From CAZYSK01 sp964649415 (lineage in GTDB: Bacteria; Chloroflexota; Anaerolineae; B4-G1): a DNA stretch of 64,000 nt. Position 1 is the first letter of the stretch, and every line of letters starts with the position of its first letter. Below are positions 52,051 to 61,410 of this stretch, in pieces. Where the stretch lies: the NCBI GenBank assembly GCA_964649415.1, contig CAZYSK010000022.1:17444-81443 (forward strand), in the 5' to 3' direction. A program made the position numbers and the translations under genes. A model generated the notes under the pieces. The model was not told where the DNA came from. It did no database searches and worked only from the letters and a program-made list of their open reading frames with translations.

Positions 52051-52215
52051 CGAGCTTCCCTCCGGACATGGAATGGAGCCAGCGCGGGGCGCGAAACGCT
52101 TCGCGCTGGCAGGACTGCGCTCAGGCGAGTGCCGGGCGCGTAACCGGACCGCGCTGGACAAGTATACCAGCAAAACCCAGAAGCTGCATCCTACGCCTGG
52201 TACACATACGATGCG

Positions 52216-55200
52216 CTAGGGGCGAAACTCTCTGAGGACAGCGGGCAGGAAACTCCGGAAGCAGAACGTTGCTCCGGTCTGTGCCTCGTACGCGCCGAGG
52301 TCCCAGGCGATGCAGTCGGGGCGGGCGTTGCCATCGGCGTCTTCTCGGGCCGCATATGCTGCCACCCCTGCATCGATAGCGGGCGAACCTGCACTCAGGT
52401 GGAAGTCGCCCCCGCCCGCATCGACGAAGAGCGGGTCCTCGTAGATGTTGACCGAGTCGAGGTTGATCGTACCGTCGCCCGTGGTGTTCTGCCTGTTGGC
52501 ATACCACAGCGTACCGTCCATGTTGACCACGCTGCCGGTATGGGCGTTGACGCCTACCGCGTTGCCGTAGAAGATGGTGTTGTTCAACGTCACGTCGATG
52601 CCCACGCGGATGCCGCTGCCGTCGCCGCCGCTGTTGTTCGCAAAGGTGTTGTTGTGCAGCTCGCCCCTGCCCAGCCACATACCTGCGCCCTGCCCGTTCG
52701 CGTCGATTAGCGCGCAGGTATTGGCGGCGATGACGTTGCTGATCAGCGTGACGTTCCTACTTGCCGTCAGCCCACCTCCGTGTCGACCAACCCGGTTGTC
52801 TCGGATTACGTTGCCGATGAGCGTGGCGCTGCCGTAGTAGTGTACGTTCACGCCCCCTCCATCCCCCGTGAAGGTCAGTCTCTCATTATCCTCAATGATG
52901 TTTCTGCGCAGCGTGGCGTCGACCTCCGTGACGATGTATACGCCGCCCTGCGAGCCGCCGGTAAGCACGAAGTACTCGACGGTGGGCGCGATAGACACCG
53001 AGCTGTCGATGACCATCACGCGCCCCTGCCTGTTCGCGTCGATGGTCGTGGGGTGAAGTCTCGGGTCGTGCTCGGTGAACCTCTCGTTCCAGCCCCCCTG
53101 TAGCGTGATGCTCTTGTCGACCGTGACGTCGTGCTCGTAGCACGTACCGGTCACCCGGATGACGTCGCCGGTGCTCGCTGCGTCGATTGCCGCCTGTATC
53201 GTGCCGTAATCGGTACCGTCCAGCCGCGCGATGCAGGGGGCGGATGCGGTCGTGAAGTCCCATTCCGGGCCCTCGGCTGTGGCACCGTGGTTGTCGCGCG
53301 CCACGGTTTTCCAGTAGTAGGTCGTACCACCCTCGAGGGTGCCGGGGTCGTATGACGGGCCGCCGTGGTTGGAGACGACCAGCGGCGGCGGGCTGGAGTC
53401 GCCCAGGTACACGTCGTAGGTGACGTTATCGCCTGGGTCGGGGTCCCCGCCCGTCCAGCTCAGGTCTACGTCCTTGGCCTGGTCTGCTGCCCCGTCGGCG
53501 GGAGATGGGGCGGATGGCGTGTTGGGTGGGTTGTTGGTGCAGGTGACGGAGACGTCGAAACCCGTGTACAGCGGCAGCCTGTTGGCGGCGGACGTCTGCA
53601 TATCGAAGTGGATGCTATGCCCGTCGGGCGCGTCCGGCGAGACGGAAAAGACGAAGGGCTTTGTGTTATAGGCATCGTCGAAGACAGACATATCGGGGTA
53701 GCCGCGTGTCGCTTCCAGCACCTCGACGTATGCGTCAGACTCGCTTATCGTGCCGCTGACGCCCGTCGCATCCCTGTCCTCCTCGTTGCGAATGTCCACG
53801 TAGAGCTCGATTGTCTCGCCGCAGTCGACGCTGCCGTCGTCGTTTCCGACGCTCGCCCCGTCTGAGTCGTCGTCTATGGCCTTATGCATATAGGCAAGCT
53901 GCTGCGAGACGTCGACGGTGACGTTGTAGAAGTAGCCCGCGTCTCCCTCGTTCGGATGATTGGCCTCCTGCACCTTGAGGTAATACAGCCCGTCGGAGGG
54001 CACGGTGTACGTGACAAACGAGTCCGTGCCGTCGTAGTTGTCGTTGTGGGCAAGCTCGTTGACCATGTCCATGTCGTAGAAGTACAGGTCGGAGTCAAGA
54101 TTGGAGCCCAGAGGCTCGGCGTCCACGTCGGCCTGCACGACCGTCCCCCCCAGGATGTTCAGCACATACACGTCCACGTCGCCGGCGGGGCATACGACTG
54201 CATAGAGGGGCTGGCCGTAGATACCGGAGTATATCTGCTTGGCGTTCCACCAGCCCTCGTTCGGCTCGTAGACGTCGCCGCAGGTCTCACCGACGAGTAT
54301 GCTCTCGGTGCGTTCGTTGTTGTCCTCATCCGACTCGGCGGTGGCGTTCCCGTCGTCGACGACCGCCCTGATGGCGTGCGACCCCTCCACCGCCGACGTC
54401 CAGCTACAGGCCACGGTGTGGGACTCGCCGGGATCGAGCACTTCGCTGACCGTCTCGGTCTCGTAGGGGGTGCCGCTGCCGTCAAGATAACAGCCCACCT
54501 CGAAGGCGTTGGAGATCGCGACCTCTCCCCGGTTCTCGACGTCCACTCGCACGATCAGGTACTCACCGTGCACGGGCTCCGCCGGGTCGAACACGATGTC
54601 GGTCACGACCAGATCGGGCCTCGGGCAGAACACCTGCACGTCGAAGGTGTCGTCCCACGGGCCGTGGAAGGCTGCCTCGGTCTCCAGGTCGAAGTGGATG
54701 ATGTGCCCGTCGGGCGTGTCTTCAGCCACGGCGAAGGCGACGGTGTCCCACGTCTCGTTTTCGACGACTGCGCCGCCCGGCATGTCGGGGTAGGCCTGCG
54801 AGCCTATGTCTATCATAGTGACGTACGGATCCGCGGGCGCGGCGACGTTGCCGACGACCGTGGTGGCGGTATAGCCGCCCTCGTTGCGTAGGGTGATGGG
54901 GAGTTTCGTGGCCTCACCGCACTCGAGGACGCCATCGTTGTCGCCTGGCCCCCACCAGTTGTCGTCGAGGATGCGGTGGCTGACGTAGGTCAGCGGGCCG
55001 ACCGGCGGCGATGGTGTGAAGAACTCCCACGAGCCGGTCGGCGGTCCGCGCGTCGATTCGCCGTGCACGTCTGTGGCAACTACGTACCAGTTGTAGCGCG
55101 CGTCCCATCCCAGCGTGCCGACCTCGCAGGCGGTGGTGGCGACGTCGTCGCAGATCAGCTCGTCGGGCGTGGCGTCCCACGCTTCGAGGTACACGTCGTA

Positions 55201-58200
55201 CGTCACGCCGTCGCCGTCCGGGTCGCCGCCCGTCCAGTTCAGCGTGACGTCCAGGTCGGGGACGGTGCTGCTACCGGCGGGCGAGGGACTCAAGGGCTCG
55301 TTCGGCGGGTTGTTGCCACACGATACCGCCACCTCGAAGCCGTCGCTCCACGGGCCGCAGTTCGAGGTGGTTATGTCCAGGTCGAAGTGGATGATGTGGC
55401 CGTGGGGCGTGCCGGGAGCGACCGTGAAGTCGAAGTCGTTGGCGTTGCTTCGCGATCCGCCGCCCGGTATATCCAGGTAGCTGCTGGACGTGTTGTATAC
55501 GAAGCTCACGTAAGGGTCGCTCTCGGCGAGCGCCGCGTATACGTCCTGCGCGGCATCTGTGCCCTGGTTCAGCAGATCGACGTACAGCTCGATCGTCTCG
55601 CCGCAGTTGGCGACGCCGTTTCCGTCGCCACTGCTCTGGCCCGTGGCATCGTCGTCCACGGTGTGGCCGGCATACACAATCGGCCCCGCGTCGTCCTGGT
55701 CTAGCGCGAGGGACAGGTGGTAGAAGTAGTTGGAGCCGCCCTCGTTCGGGTGGTTGGCATCGACCACCTTCAGGTAGAACGTGCCGTCCCGGGGCAGCAC
55801 GTGCGTGATGCGCGAATCTGTCCCGGCGTAGTTGTCGTTCTGCGCGATTATCGACGTGCCGTCGGTGTCGTATAGAACCAGATACGAATCGAGGCTCGAT
55901 CCGAGCGCCTGCGCCTCGACCTGGGTCACTATCGCATCGCCCGTGCTGCCGGTGAAGGCGTAGAAGTCGCTGTCGCCCGGCGGGCAGACGTCCGGCTCGG
56001 TGAGCGTGGTGCCATAGGATATGGCCGTCGCGTTCGCCGGCGAGCCGTTCGATTCGTGCGGGTCGTTGCAGGCCCCGCCCACGGCGAAGGTCTCGCTGCG
56101 CTCGTTGTTGTCCTCGTCCAGCTCCGGGATGGCGCCGGCGGTGTCGACCACCGCCCGGACGGTATGGGAGCCCTCCGTCGCGGTCCAACCGCAGTGTGCC
56201 GACGTGGACGCACCCGCGTCCAGGCCCGATATGGTGTCGGTGTCGAAGGGTGTGCCGCCCCCGTCCATATAGCAGGCGACGGTGAAGGACCCCCACGCGG
56301 CGGTCGCGCTGTCGCCCTGGTTTTCAACGCTCACTGTGAAGTCGACCGGCTGCCCGGCGATGGGGTCTGCGGGCACGAGTATGTCCGGCACCGCCAGGTC
56401 GGGCCTCTCGCACGAAACCACGACTGCGAAGGAATCGGCCCAGGGGCCGCCGTTCGAGGCGGTTACGTCCAGGTCGAAGAGGATGGTGTGCCCGTGGGGC
56501 GTGCCGGGAGCGACCGTGAAGTCGAAGTCGTTGGCGTTGCTCCGCCATCCGCCGCCCGGTATGTCCGGATAGGTGCTGGAGGTGTTGTACGTGAGGCTCA
56601 CGTACGGGTCGCTCTCGGCGAGCGCCGCCTGTACGCCCTGCGCGGGATCTGTGCCCTGGTTCAGCAGGCCGACGTACAGCTCAATTGCCTCGCCGCACTC
56701 GACCACGCCGTCCGCGTCCCCGTCGCTCTCGCCGGCGGTGTCGTCGTCGATTGTGAGGGAGTGCTGGACCACCGGGCCGACGAGGGGCGTGTCGATACAG
56801 ACGTGGTAATGGGCCGTGGCACTCCACTTGCCGGAGCCGTCCTTTGCCCGCACGTGGAAATACCAATCCCCGTCCGCGACACCGGTGTAGCTCGCGTTGT
56901 CGTCGCTCGTATCGACCTCGGCGTCGGGTGCGGTCGAAGGGCTGGTGTCGAAGTCGTAGCTGTACCCGACGATGCCCGATACGTCGTTGGGCGTGCCCCA
57001 GGTGAAAGTGGGATCGTCGCTGGGGTAACAGGTCCCCTCGACCGGATGCGTGGCGGATGAAATCGAGGGCGCGGGCGGGCTGGCGGTGTCTATCCGTACC
57101 CGGTAATGATCCGCGCTGCCCGGATTGCCCGCGCTATCGACGGCCTGCACGTGGAAGTACCACTCTCCGTCGGCCAGGTCGTCATAGGCGCGGGAGTTGT
57201 AATACGTATCCAGCGTCGCGTCGGGCGTGGTGGTGGCGGAGTGGTCCAACGTGTAGCTATAGCCGTCGACACCGCTGCCGGTGTCGCTCGGCTCCGTCCA
57301 GTTGAGCGTCACGTCGCCGGCATCGTACCACACGTCTTCGTCCGGGTGCGTGCCCGAGGAAACGGATGGTGTGCCGGGACTTTCGGTGTCCACGTGGGCG
57401 CAGTGGTGCGCGGTCGCTCCCCAGTTACCCACGTTGTCGACGGCGCGGACGTGGAAACACCACGTACCGCCGGCGAAGTCGGGGTAACTCCGGGAGGTGT
57501 TGGCAGTGTCTATGGTGGTGTTGGGTACGGTGCCCGGCGTCTGGTCGAGCACGTAGGAATAGCCCGCTATGCCGCTAACATCGGACATGCCGCTCCAGTG
57601 GAAGGTCACGTCGTCGTTGGCGTACCATTCGTTTTCGTCGGGGTGGGTGGGGGAGGATAGGGGCGGTATACCGGTTACGTTATCGGCGCGGAAGGTTACG
57701 TAAGCGACCTTCGACCGCCCCATGTCGTCGGCGAGGGTGAAGGGGATGATGTTCTGCGAGACCTCGCCCGCCTCGACGCTGTAGGCCAGCTCCCAGGGCG
57801 CGCCGAGGTCGGCGGGAGCGGGGTCGCCGAAGGCCGCGCCACCCTCGAAGCGCTGCTGCGGTGCCATCCCCGAGGACCAGGCGGCACTCACGGTCAAAGT
57901 CTGCCCGGCGCCCATCCCGCCTGTGCTGTTGAAGTATACCGTGCCGCCACTGGCGCTCAGGCCGGGGTTGTGGAAATAGGCGGGCACGTCCGAGGTCACG
58001 TCCAGCGAAGAGACGGACACCGCCGCGATACGCACCCACGCGACGCCCACGTCCTCAGTCGTGCCGTCGAAGCGGTGCTTGTTGATGCGGAGGGTGTAGT
58101 TGCCCGTCTTGGCGGCGTCGAACGCCACGATCTCGAAGCTGTTGTCGAAGGATTCGGAGTATTCGCCGTCGCCCAGCAGCAGTGCGCCGTCGGGGTCGAG

Positions 58201-60078
58201 GATGTACAGGTCGAGGTCGGCATCGAGGGGGTCTGTGGAGTAGTCGGCGGCGGGGTTGGAGTTCCAGGCGATGACTGCCCTCACCCTCTCTCCCGCCTGG
58301 ACGGGCATGGTCAGGTCGTAGTTGTCGTTGGCGTCGAAGCTGGTCGGTGTGAGGTATAGGCTCGTGTGCCAGTTGTTCTCCAGCACCTCGTCTGCCACGT
58401 GCAGGTCGATCCCGCCAGCGCCGTCTCGCTCGCTGAGGCGGCTTTCCCCCTCGACGTTGTTGATTGCCGAAGCCATGACAATCGAACGCACCGTTTCGGG
58501 GAATAGCTTCAGGGCGTCATCCCGCTGCATCAACAGCGCCACCTGCCCGGAGACGAAAGGGGCCGCGAAGCTGGTGCCGTTCGGTATCTGGTCGGCGTCG
58601 CTCCAGGCAAGGGTGTGGATGCTGTGACCGGGGGCGACCACGTCCGGCTCCTCCCTGTCGCCGTGGGTCGATACGGGGTCGAGGAAGGAGGAGCACGCGT
58701 ACATCTCGTCGTCGTTCCAACCGGCGGTTTCCTTGTCGTAGAACCCCCCCACGGAGATGACGTTGAAGCCGCGCGCGGGGGAGTATATCTGCCCGTCCCG
58801 GCTATTGTCGCAGCCGGGATCGTCGCCCGCGTTTCCCGCGGCCGCCACCACGGTGACCCGGTTGTGGCGCACCAGATAATCGTAGTAGGCATCGATCAGG
58901 CACACCTCGTAGGGTGGGGCGGGGTCGGCAGCGCCCCAGCTCATGTTGATCACGTTGGCCCCCTGGGTCGAAACGGCCCAGTCGGTGGCGTCCATGATGT
59001 CGTTCACCGTGGCGTTCTTGCCCGCGTTGCCGTTGATCAGCCGCACGCCCGGCGCGACCCCCTGCCATGCGCCGGAGACGTCCGACTTGGCGATGACCGC
59101 CGCCACACCCGTGGCATGGTCGTGCTGCGACGCGCACTCGGCGTAGCTGCAGGGCGAGGTGTCGTAATAGGCATCGACGGTGAGATAGGCGGAGGACGGG
59201 TACACCGTGCCGCTCTCCACCACGGCCACGGTGGTGCCGGTATCCCCCTCGAGCCCGTCGCTCCATACCTCGTAGGCGCGGATCGCCTGGGTGCCTTCCT
59301 CTATCAGCGGCCTGATGGGCACGTCGAGGTCCAAGGCCTGGACGTCTGGGCGCTTCTCCAGCGCGCGGATGGCTGCCGGCGTCAGCTCTGCCGATATCAT
59401 CGGCGCTAACCTGCTGGCGAAAACCAGCCGCCCACCCCTTGCGGCGACGTCTGCGATCACCGGCGATTGCCGGCGTTCCATCATCTGGGCCATGCGCTCC
59501 CGGTGGCGGTCGCGGACGGCTTGAACCTGTGGCGGGTGGCCCACGACTTGCCCCGATGCGAGCGCCGCGCGCGGCGCGGTTGGCACCTCACCGCCATCGT
59601 CCAGCCACACGAGAACGGAGATGGTCGCGTCGCTCTCCGCCTGCCCCATCCGCTCGAAAAGCCGGGGCGAGAGCTTGCCATAACGCGCTGCATAGGCCCG
59701 GCGCTCGGCATCGCGGAGTGAGCCGGCGTCTACGAGGGTGCCCGTCTCGTCGGCGGCTACGCTGTAAGTCCTGCCCGTGGTGGTATCCAGGATCTTTGCC
59801 AGGTAAAGCGTTCTACCGGTGAGGGGCAGCGCTGTCGATGTCTCGTGGCCCACTTTCAGCCTGTCGGCGCGTATGTGGTGGGCTTGCGCCACGTGACGCA
59901 CCATTGCGTGTACAAAGGTGGCATTCTGGTGGCGCCCCATCGTTTGTACAGAGGCGGCATTCTGATGGCGCGCCATCGTCCCCGTCCCTGTCACAGGCTC
60001 CTGGGCCAGGGCAACCGTGGCGGACAGAATGCAAGCGATGATCAACACGAAGAAAGCCCCTGTGAAGCATCTATCCAT
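52216..60078 (-). CDS. Giant surface subtilase-like protein with repeat domains and beta-helix
   Basis: This 2620-residue exported protein starts at ATG 60078 with a signal peptide (residues 1-26). Two units of a 36-nt repeat encode residues 35-58. The S8-like domain has His321 (DHATGV), Asn415 (AAGNAG) and Ser503 (GTSFAAP), but the usual aspartate is Glu288 (VVESGTV). Then come a P/PPC-like domain, three fibronectin-like repeats (about residues 805-1095), four copies of a DDD-ECGE module (near 1105, 1465, 1695 and 2060), CARDB and PPC domains between them, and a right-handed beta-helix (about 2330-2560). It ends FRSFLPAVLREFRP. It is probably cell-wall attached, in adhesion or polymer degradation. 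Confidence 0.88.
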   Translation of the reverse strand: MDRCFTGAFFVLIIACILSATVALAQEPVTGTGTMARHQNAASVQTMGRHQNATFVHAMVRHVAQAHHIRADRLKVGHETSTALPLTGRTLYLAKILDTTTGRTYSVAADETGTLVDAGSLRDAERRAYAARYGKLSPRLFERMGQAESDATISVLVWLDDGGEVPTAPRAALASGQVVGHPPQVQAVRDRHRERMAQMMERRQSPVIADVAARGGRLVFASRLAPMISAELTPAAIRALEKRPDVQALDLDVPIRPLIEEGTQAIRAYEVWSDGLEGDTGTTVAVVESGTVYPSSAYLTVDAYYDTSPCSYAECASQHDHATGVAAVIAKSDVSGAWQGVAPGVRLINGNAGKNATVNDIMDATDWAVSTQGANVINMSWGAADPAPPYEVCLIDAYYDYLVRHNRVTVVAAAGNAGDDPGCDNSRDGQIYSPARGFNVISVGGFYDKETAGWNDDEMYACSSFLDPVSTHGDREEPDVVAPGHSIHTLAWSDADQIPNGTSFAAPFVSGQVALLMQRDDALKLFPETVRSIVMASAINNVEGESRLSERDGAGGIDLHVADEVLENNWHTSLYLTPTSFDANDNYDLTMPVQAGERVRAVIAWNSNPAADYSTDPLDADLDLYILDPDGALLLGDGEYSESFDNSFEIVAFDAAKTGNYTLRINKHRFDGTTEDVGVAWVRIAAVSVSSLDVTSDVPAYFHNPGLSASGGTVYFNSTGGMGAGQTLTVSAAWSSGMAPQQRFEGGAAFGDPAPADLGAPWELAYSVEAGEVSQNIIPFTLADDMGRSKVAYVTFRADNVTGIPPLSSPTHPDENEWYANDDVTFHWSGMSDVSGIAGYSYVLDQTPGTVPNTTIDTANTSRSYPDFAGGTWCFHVRAVDNVGNWGATAHHCAHVDTESPGTPSVSSGTHPDEDVWYDAGDVTLNWTEPSDTGSGVDGYSYTLDHSATTTPDATLDTYYNSRAYDDLADGEWYFHVQAVDSAGNPGSADHYRVRIDTASPPAPSISSATHPVEGTCYPSDDPTFTWGTPNDVSGIVGYSYDFDTSPSTAPDAEVDTSDDNASYTGVADGDWYFHVRAKDGSGKWSATAHYHVCIDTPLVGPVVQHSLTIDDDTAGESDGDADGVVECGEAIELYVGLLNQGTDPAQGVQAALAESDPYVSLTYNTSSTYPDIPGGGWRSNANDFDFTVAPGTPHGHTILFDLDVTASNGGPWADSFAVVVSCERPDLAVPDILVPADPIAGQPVDFTVSVENQGDSATAAWGSFTVACYMDGGGTPFDTDTISGLDAGASTSAHCGWTATEGSHTVRAVVDTAGAIPELDEDNNERSETFAVGGACNDPHESNGSPANATAISYGTTLTEPDVCPPGDSDFYAFTGSTGDAIVTQVEAQALGSSLDSYLVLYDTDGTSIIAQNDNYAGTDSRITHVLPRDGTFYLKVVDANHPNEGGSNYFYHLSLALDQDDAGPIVYAGHTVDDDATGQSSGDGNGVANCGETIELYVDLLNQGTDAAQDVYAALAESDPYVSFVYNTSSSYLDIPGGGSRSNANDFDFTVAPGTPHGHIIHFDLDITTSNCGPWSDGFEVAVSCGNNPPNEPLSPSPAGSSTVPDLDVTLNWTGGDPDGDGVTYDVYLEAWDATPDELICDDVATTACEVGTLGWDARYNWYVVATDVHGESTRGPPTGSWEFFTPSPPVGPLTYVSHRILDDNWWGPGDNDGVLECGEATKLPITLRNEGGYTATTVVGNVAAPADPYVTMIDIGSQAYPDMPGGAVVENETWDTVAFAVAEDTPDGHIIHFDLETEAAFHGPWDDTFDVQVFCPRPDLVVTDIVFDPAEPVHGEYLIVRVDVENRGEVAISNAFEVGCYLDGSGTPYETETVSEVLDPGESHTVACSWTSAVEGSHAIRAVVDDGNATAESDEDNNERTESILVGETCGDVYEPNEGWWNAKQIYSGIYGQPLYAVVCPAGDVDVYVLNILGGTVVQADVDAEPLGSNLDSDLYFYDMDMVNELAHNDNYDGTDSFVTYTVPSDGLYYLKVQEANHPNEGDAGYFYNVTVDVSQQLAYMHKAIDDDSDGASVGNDDGSVDCGETIELYVDIRNEEDRDATGVSGTISESDAYVEVLEATRGYPDMSVFDDAYNTKPFVFSVSPDAPDGHSIHFDMQTSAANRLPLYTGFDVSVTCTNNPPNTPSAPSPADGAADQAKDVDLSWTGGDPDPGDNVTYDVYLGDSSPPPLVVSNHGGPSYDPGTLEGGTTYYWKTVARDNHGATAEGPEWDFTTASAPCIARLDGTDYGTIQAAIDAASTGDVIRVTGTCYEHDVTVDKSITLQGGWNERFTEHDPRLHPTTIDANRQGRVMVIDSSVSIAPTVEYFVLTGGSQGGVYIVTEVDATLRRNIIEDNERLTFTGDGGGVNVHYYGSATLIGNVIRDNRVGRHGGGLTASRNVTLISNVIAANTCALIDANGQGAGMWLGRGELHNNTFANNSGGDGSGIRVGIDVTLNNTIFYGNAVGVNAHTGSVVNMDGTLWYANRQNTTGDGTINLDSVNIYEDPLFVDAGGGDFHLSAGSPAIDAGVAAYAAREDADGNARPDCIAWDLGAYEAQTGATFCFRSFLPAVLREFRP
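59920..59990. repeat. 36-nt repeat family A inside the giant subtilase gene
   Basis: Units begin at 59920 and 59956, period 36, core GGCATTCTGATGGCGCGCCA. In this gene they encode MARHQNAASVQT and MGRHQNATFVHA just after the signal peptide. Confidence 0.88.
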
Positions 60079-60607
60079 CCCCGATCTCTTGCGGCTACTG
60101 CAGAGCGTCTTGCTCGGACGTGAACCTGTCAACATATCCACAACCTCTAGCGCCACGAATTCCGACAATTCTACACAAATGACCAGCAAGCACAAATCCA
60201 ACCCGCCGGCAATGCCCCAGCCCAAACCCCATGCACAAAGCACCAATCGCCTCTGGCCGGAGCCTCACTCACGAGCGCGAAGGCGAAACCCGACCCGCGC
60301 GGCGATGGGTGCTTCTGTCGAAAGCGCACGACCCGCTTGGGGCCTTCACTCTCGCCCTGCTGACTTTGTATGCATTTCGGATGTGCGCCTGACCGCCAGT
60401 CTGCCCCGCCGCGCAGGCCTCGCGTGAGGGCTTTCCGTCGAATTTACGGTCGCTGACCATGGCGCCGCCGATTGGCCAGTGAATAGCGGGGTCGGTTGCA
60501 GAGTGTTGTCCGCGCCCCCACTTGCCAGATCGCAACTTGTCCGTAGACTGGTGTGGAACGCACTGTAACTTTCCGCCGCGTTGTGCATACTATGGATAGA
60601 GGCGTCT
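60079..60607. other. Intergenic region between the giant subtilase and the sigma factor genes
   Basis: In these 529 bases I see no supportable gene. The left part holds a probable promoter for the subtilase (60168-60195). The rest has no clear repeat, operator or RNA gene. Confidence 0.6.
60168..60195 (-). promoter_or_regulatory. Possible promoter of the giant subtilase
   Basis: TTGTGC (60190-60195) and TAGAAT (60168-60173) are 16 bases apart, with TGTG before the -10 box. The boxes match those in front of the DUF402 gene at 22169. The leader to ATG 60078 would be about 80 bases. Confidence 0.4.
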
Positions 60608-61093
60608 ATGCTCAGCTTCCAGGACCTGTACGAATCGTATGCAACTGAAGTCTACCGCTTCGCCTTTTGGCTCGCAGGTGACAGTTCCGAGGCTGAGGAT
60701 GTGACGTCTGAGACCTTCATCCGTGCGTGGACAAACAGCAGCACCATCCGCACCGAAACCCTCAAGGCATATCTCTTCACGATCGCCCGGAATGTCTACC
60801 TGGGACGGCTGAGAAAGAGAAAGCGCGAAGTTGCCCTCGAAGATACTTGCCTTGACCCTGCTCCTGGGCCGGACAAACTGGTCGAATCTCGACTCGAAAT
60901 ACAGAGGGTTCATAGGGTTCTTCAGACTCTGCCAGAGGTCGATCGCGCGGCTTTCATCTTGCGTGTGCAGCACGAACTGTCCTATGCGGAGATCGCCCGC
61001 GTCCTGGAGCTGTCCTTATCAGCCGCCAAGGTGAAGGTGCACCGTATCCGTAAGAAGCTGCTGACCACATGCGTCAACAGGGAGGGGTCTTGA
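60608..61093 (+). CDS. ECF-type RNA polymerase sigma factor
   Basis: This 161-residue protein has sigma region 2 (residues about 5-70, FQDLYESYATEVYRFAFWLAGDSSEAEDVTSETFIRAW) and region 4 (about 105-155, LPEVDRAAFILRVQHELSYAEIARVLELSLSAAKVKVHRIRKKL), and no region 3 or regulatory extension, so it is of the extracytoplasmic function class. I chose ATG 60608. It ends 2 bases before a small membrane protein likely to be its anti-sigma factor. It is divergent from the giant surface protein gene, which might be its target. Confidence 0.9.
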   Translation: MLSFQDLYESYATEVYRFAFWLAGDSSEAEDVTSETFIRAWTNSSTIRTETLKAYLFTIARNVYLGRLRKRKREVALEDTCLDPAPGPDKLVESRLEIQRVHRVLQTLPEVDRAAFILRVQHELSYAEIARVLELSLSAAKVKVHRIRKKLLTTCVNREGS

Positions 61094-61095
61094 TC

Positions 61096-61410
61096 ATGAA
61101 GATCACACGAGATGTAGTTCTCGACTTGCTGCCCTTGTATCTCGCCGATGAAGTGAGTGAAGACACGCGCGCGCTTGTTGAGGAATGCCTGGAGACTGAT
61201 GTCGAACTTGCTGCCATTGTTAAGCGGTCATCAACCACATTGCCGGGGGATATTCCTACCCCCCTTACCAAGGAGGGCAAGATGGAAGCCTATGTGAAGG
61301 CCAAGCGACTGATGCTCCTGCGCACCGTGGTCCTGGCAGTGACGTTTTCCTTCACGCTCTTGTGCGTGTTGATGTTGGCTTTTCGAGCGGCCTCGTTCCT
61401 TTCACAGTAA
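61096..61410 (+). CDS. Probable anti-sigma factor, small single-span membrane protein
   Basis: This 104-residue protein has a cytoplasmic part (MKITRDVVLDLLPLYLADEVSEDTRALVEECLETD) that resembles the helical anti-sigma domain of ECF partners, and one membrane helix near residues 75-98. The zinc ligands HxxxCxxC of the ZAS class are missing. GGAGGGG lies 8 bases before ATG 61096. The position after the ECF gene supports the role. Its 3' end overlaps the convergent oxidoreductase gene by nine bases. Confidence 0.75.
   Translation: MKITRDVVLDLLPLYLADEVSEDTRALVEECLETDVELAAIVKRSSTTLPGDIPTPLTKEGKMEAYVKAKRLMLLRTVVLAVTFSFTLLCVLMLAFRAASFLSQ

Noticed and set aside
60555..60582. ECF-type autoregulatory promoter GGAAC...CGTT before the sigma gene
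   Set aside because: The spacer is 19 bases, longer than the usual 16-17, and no second copy was found in front of a likely target.
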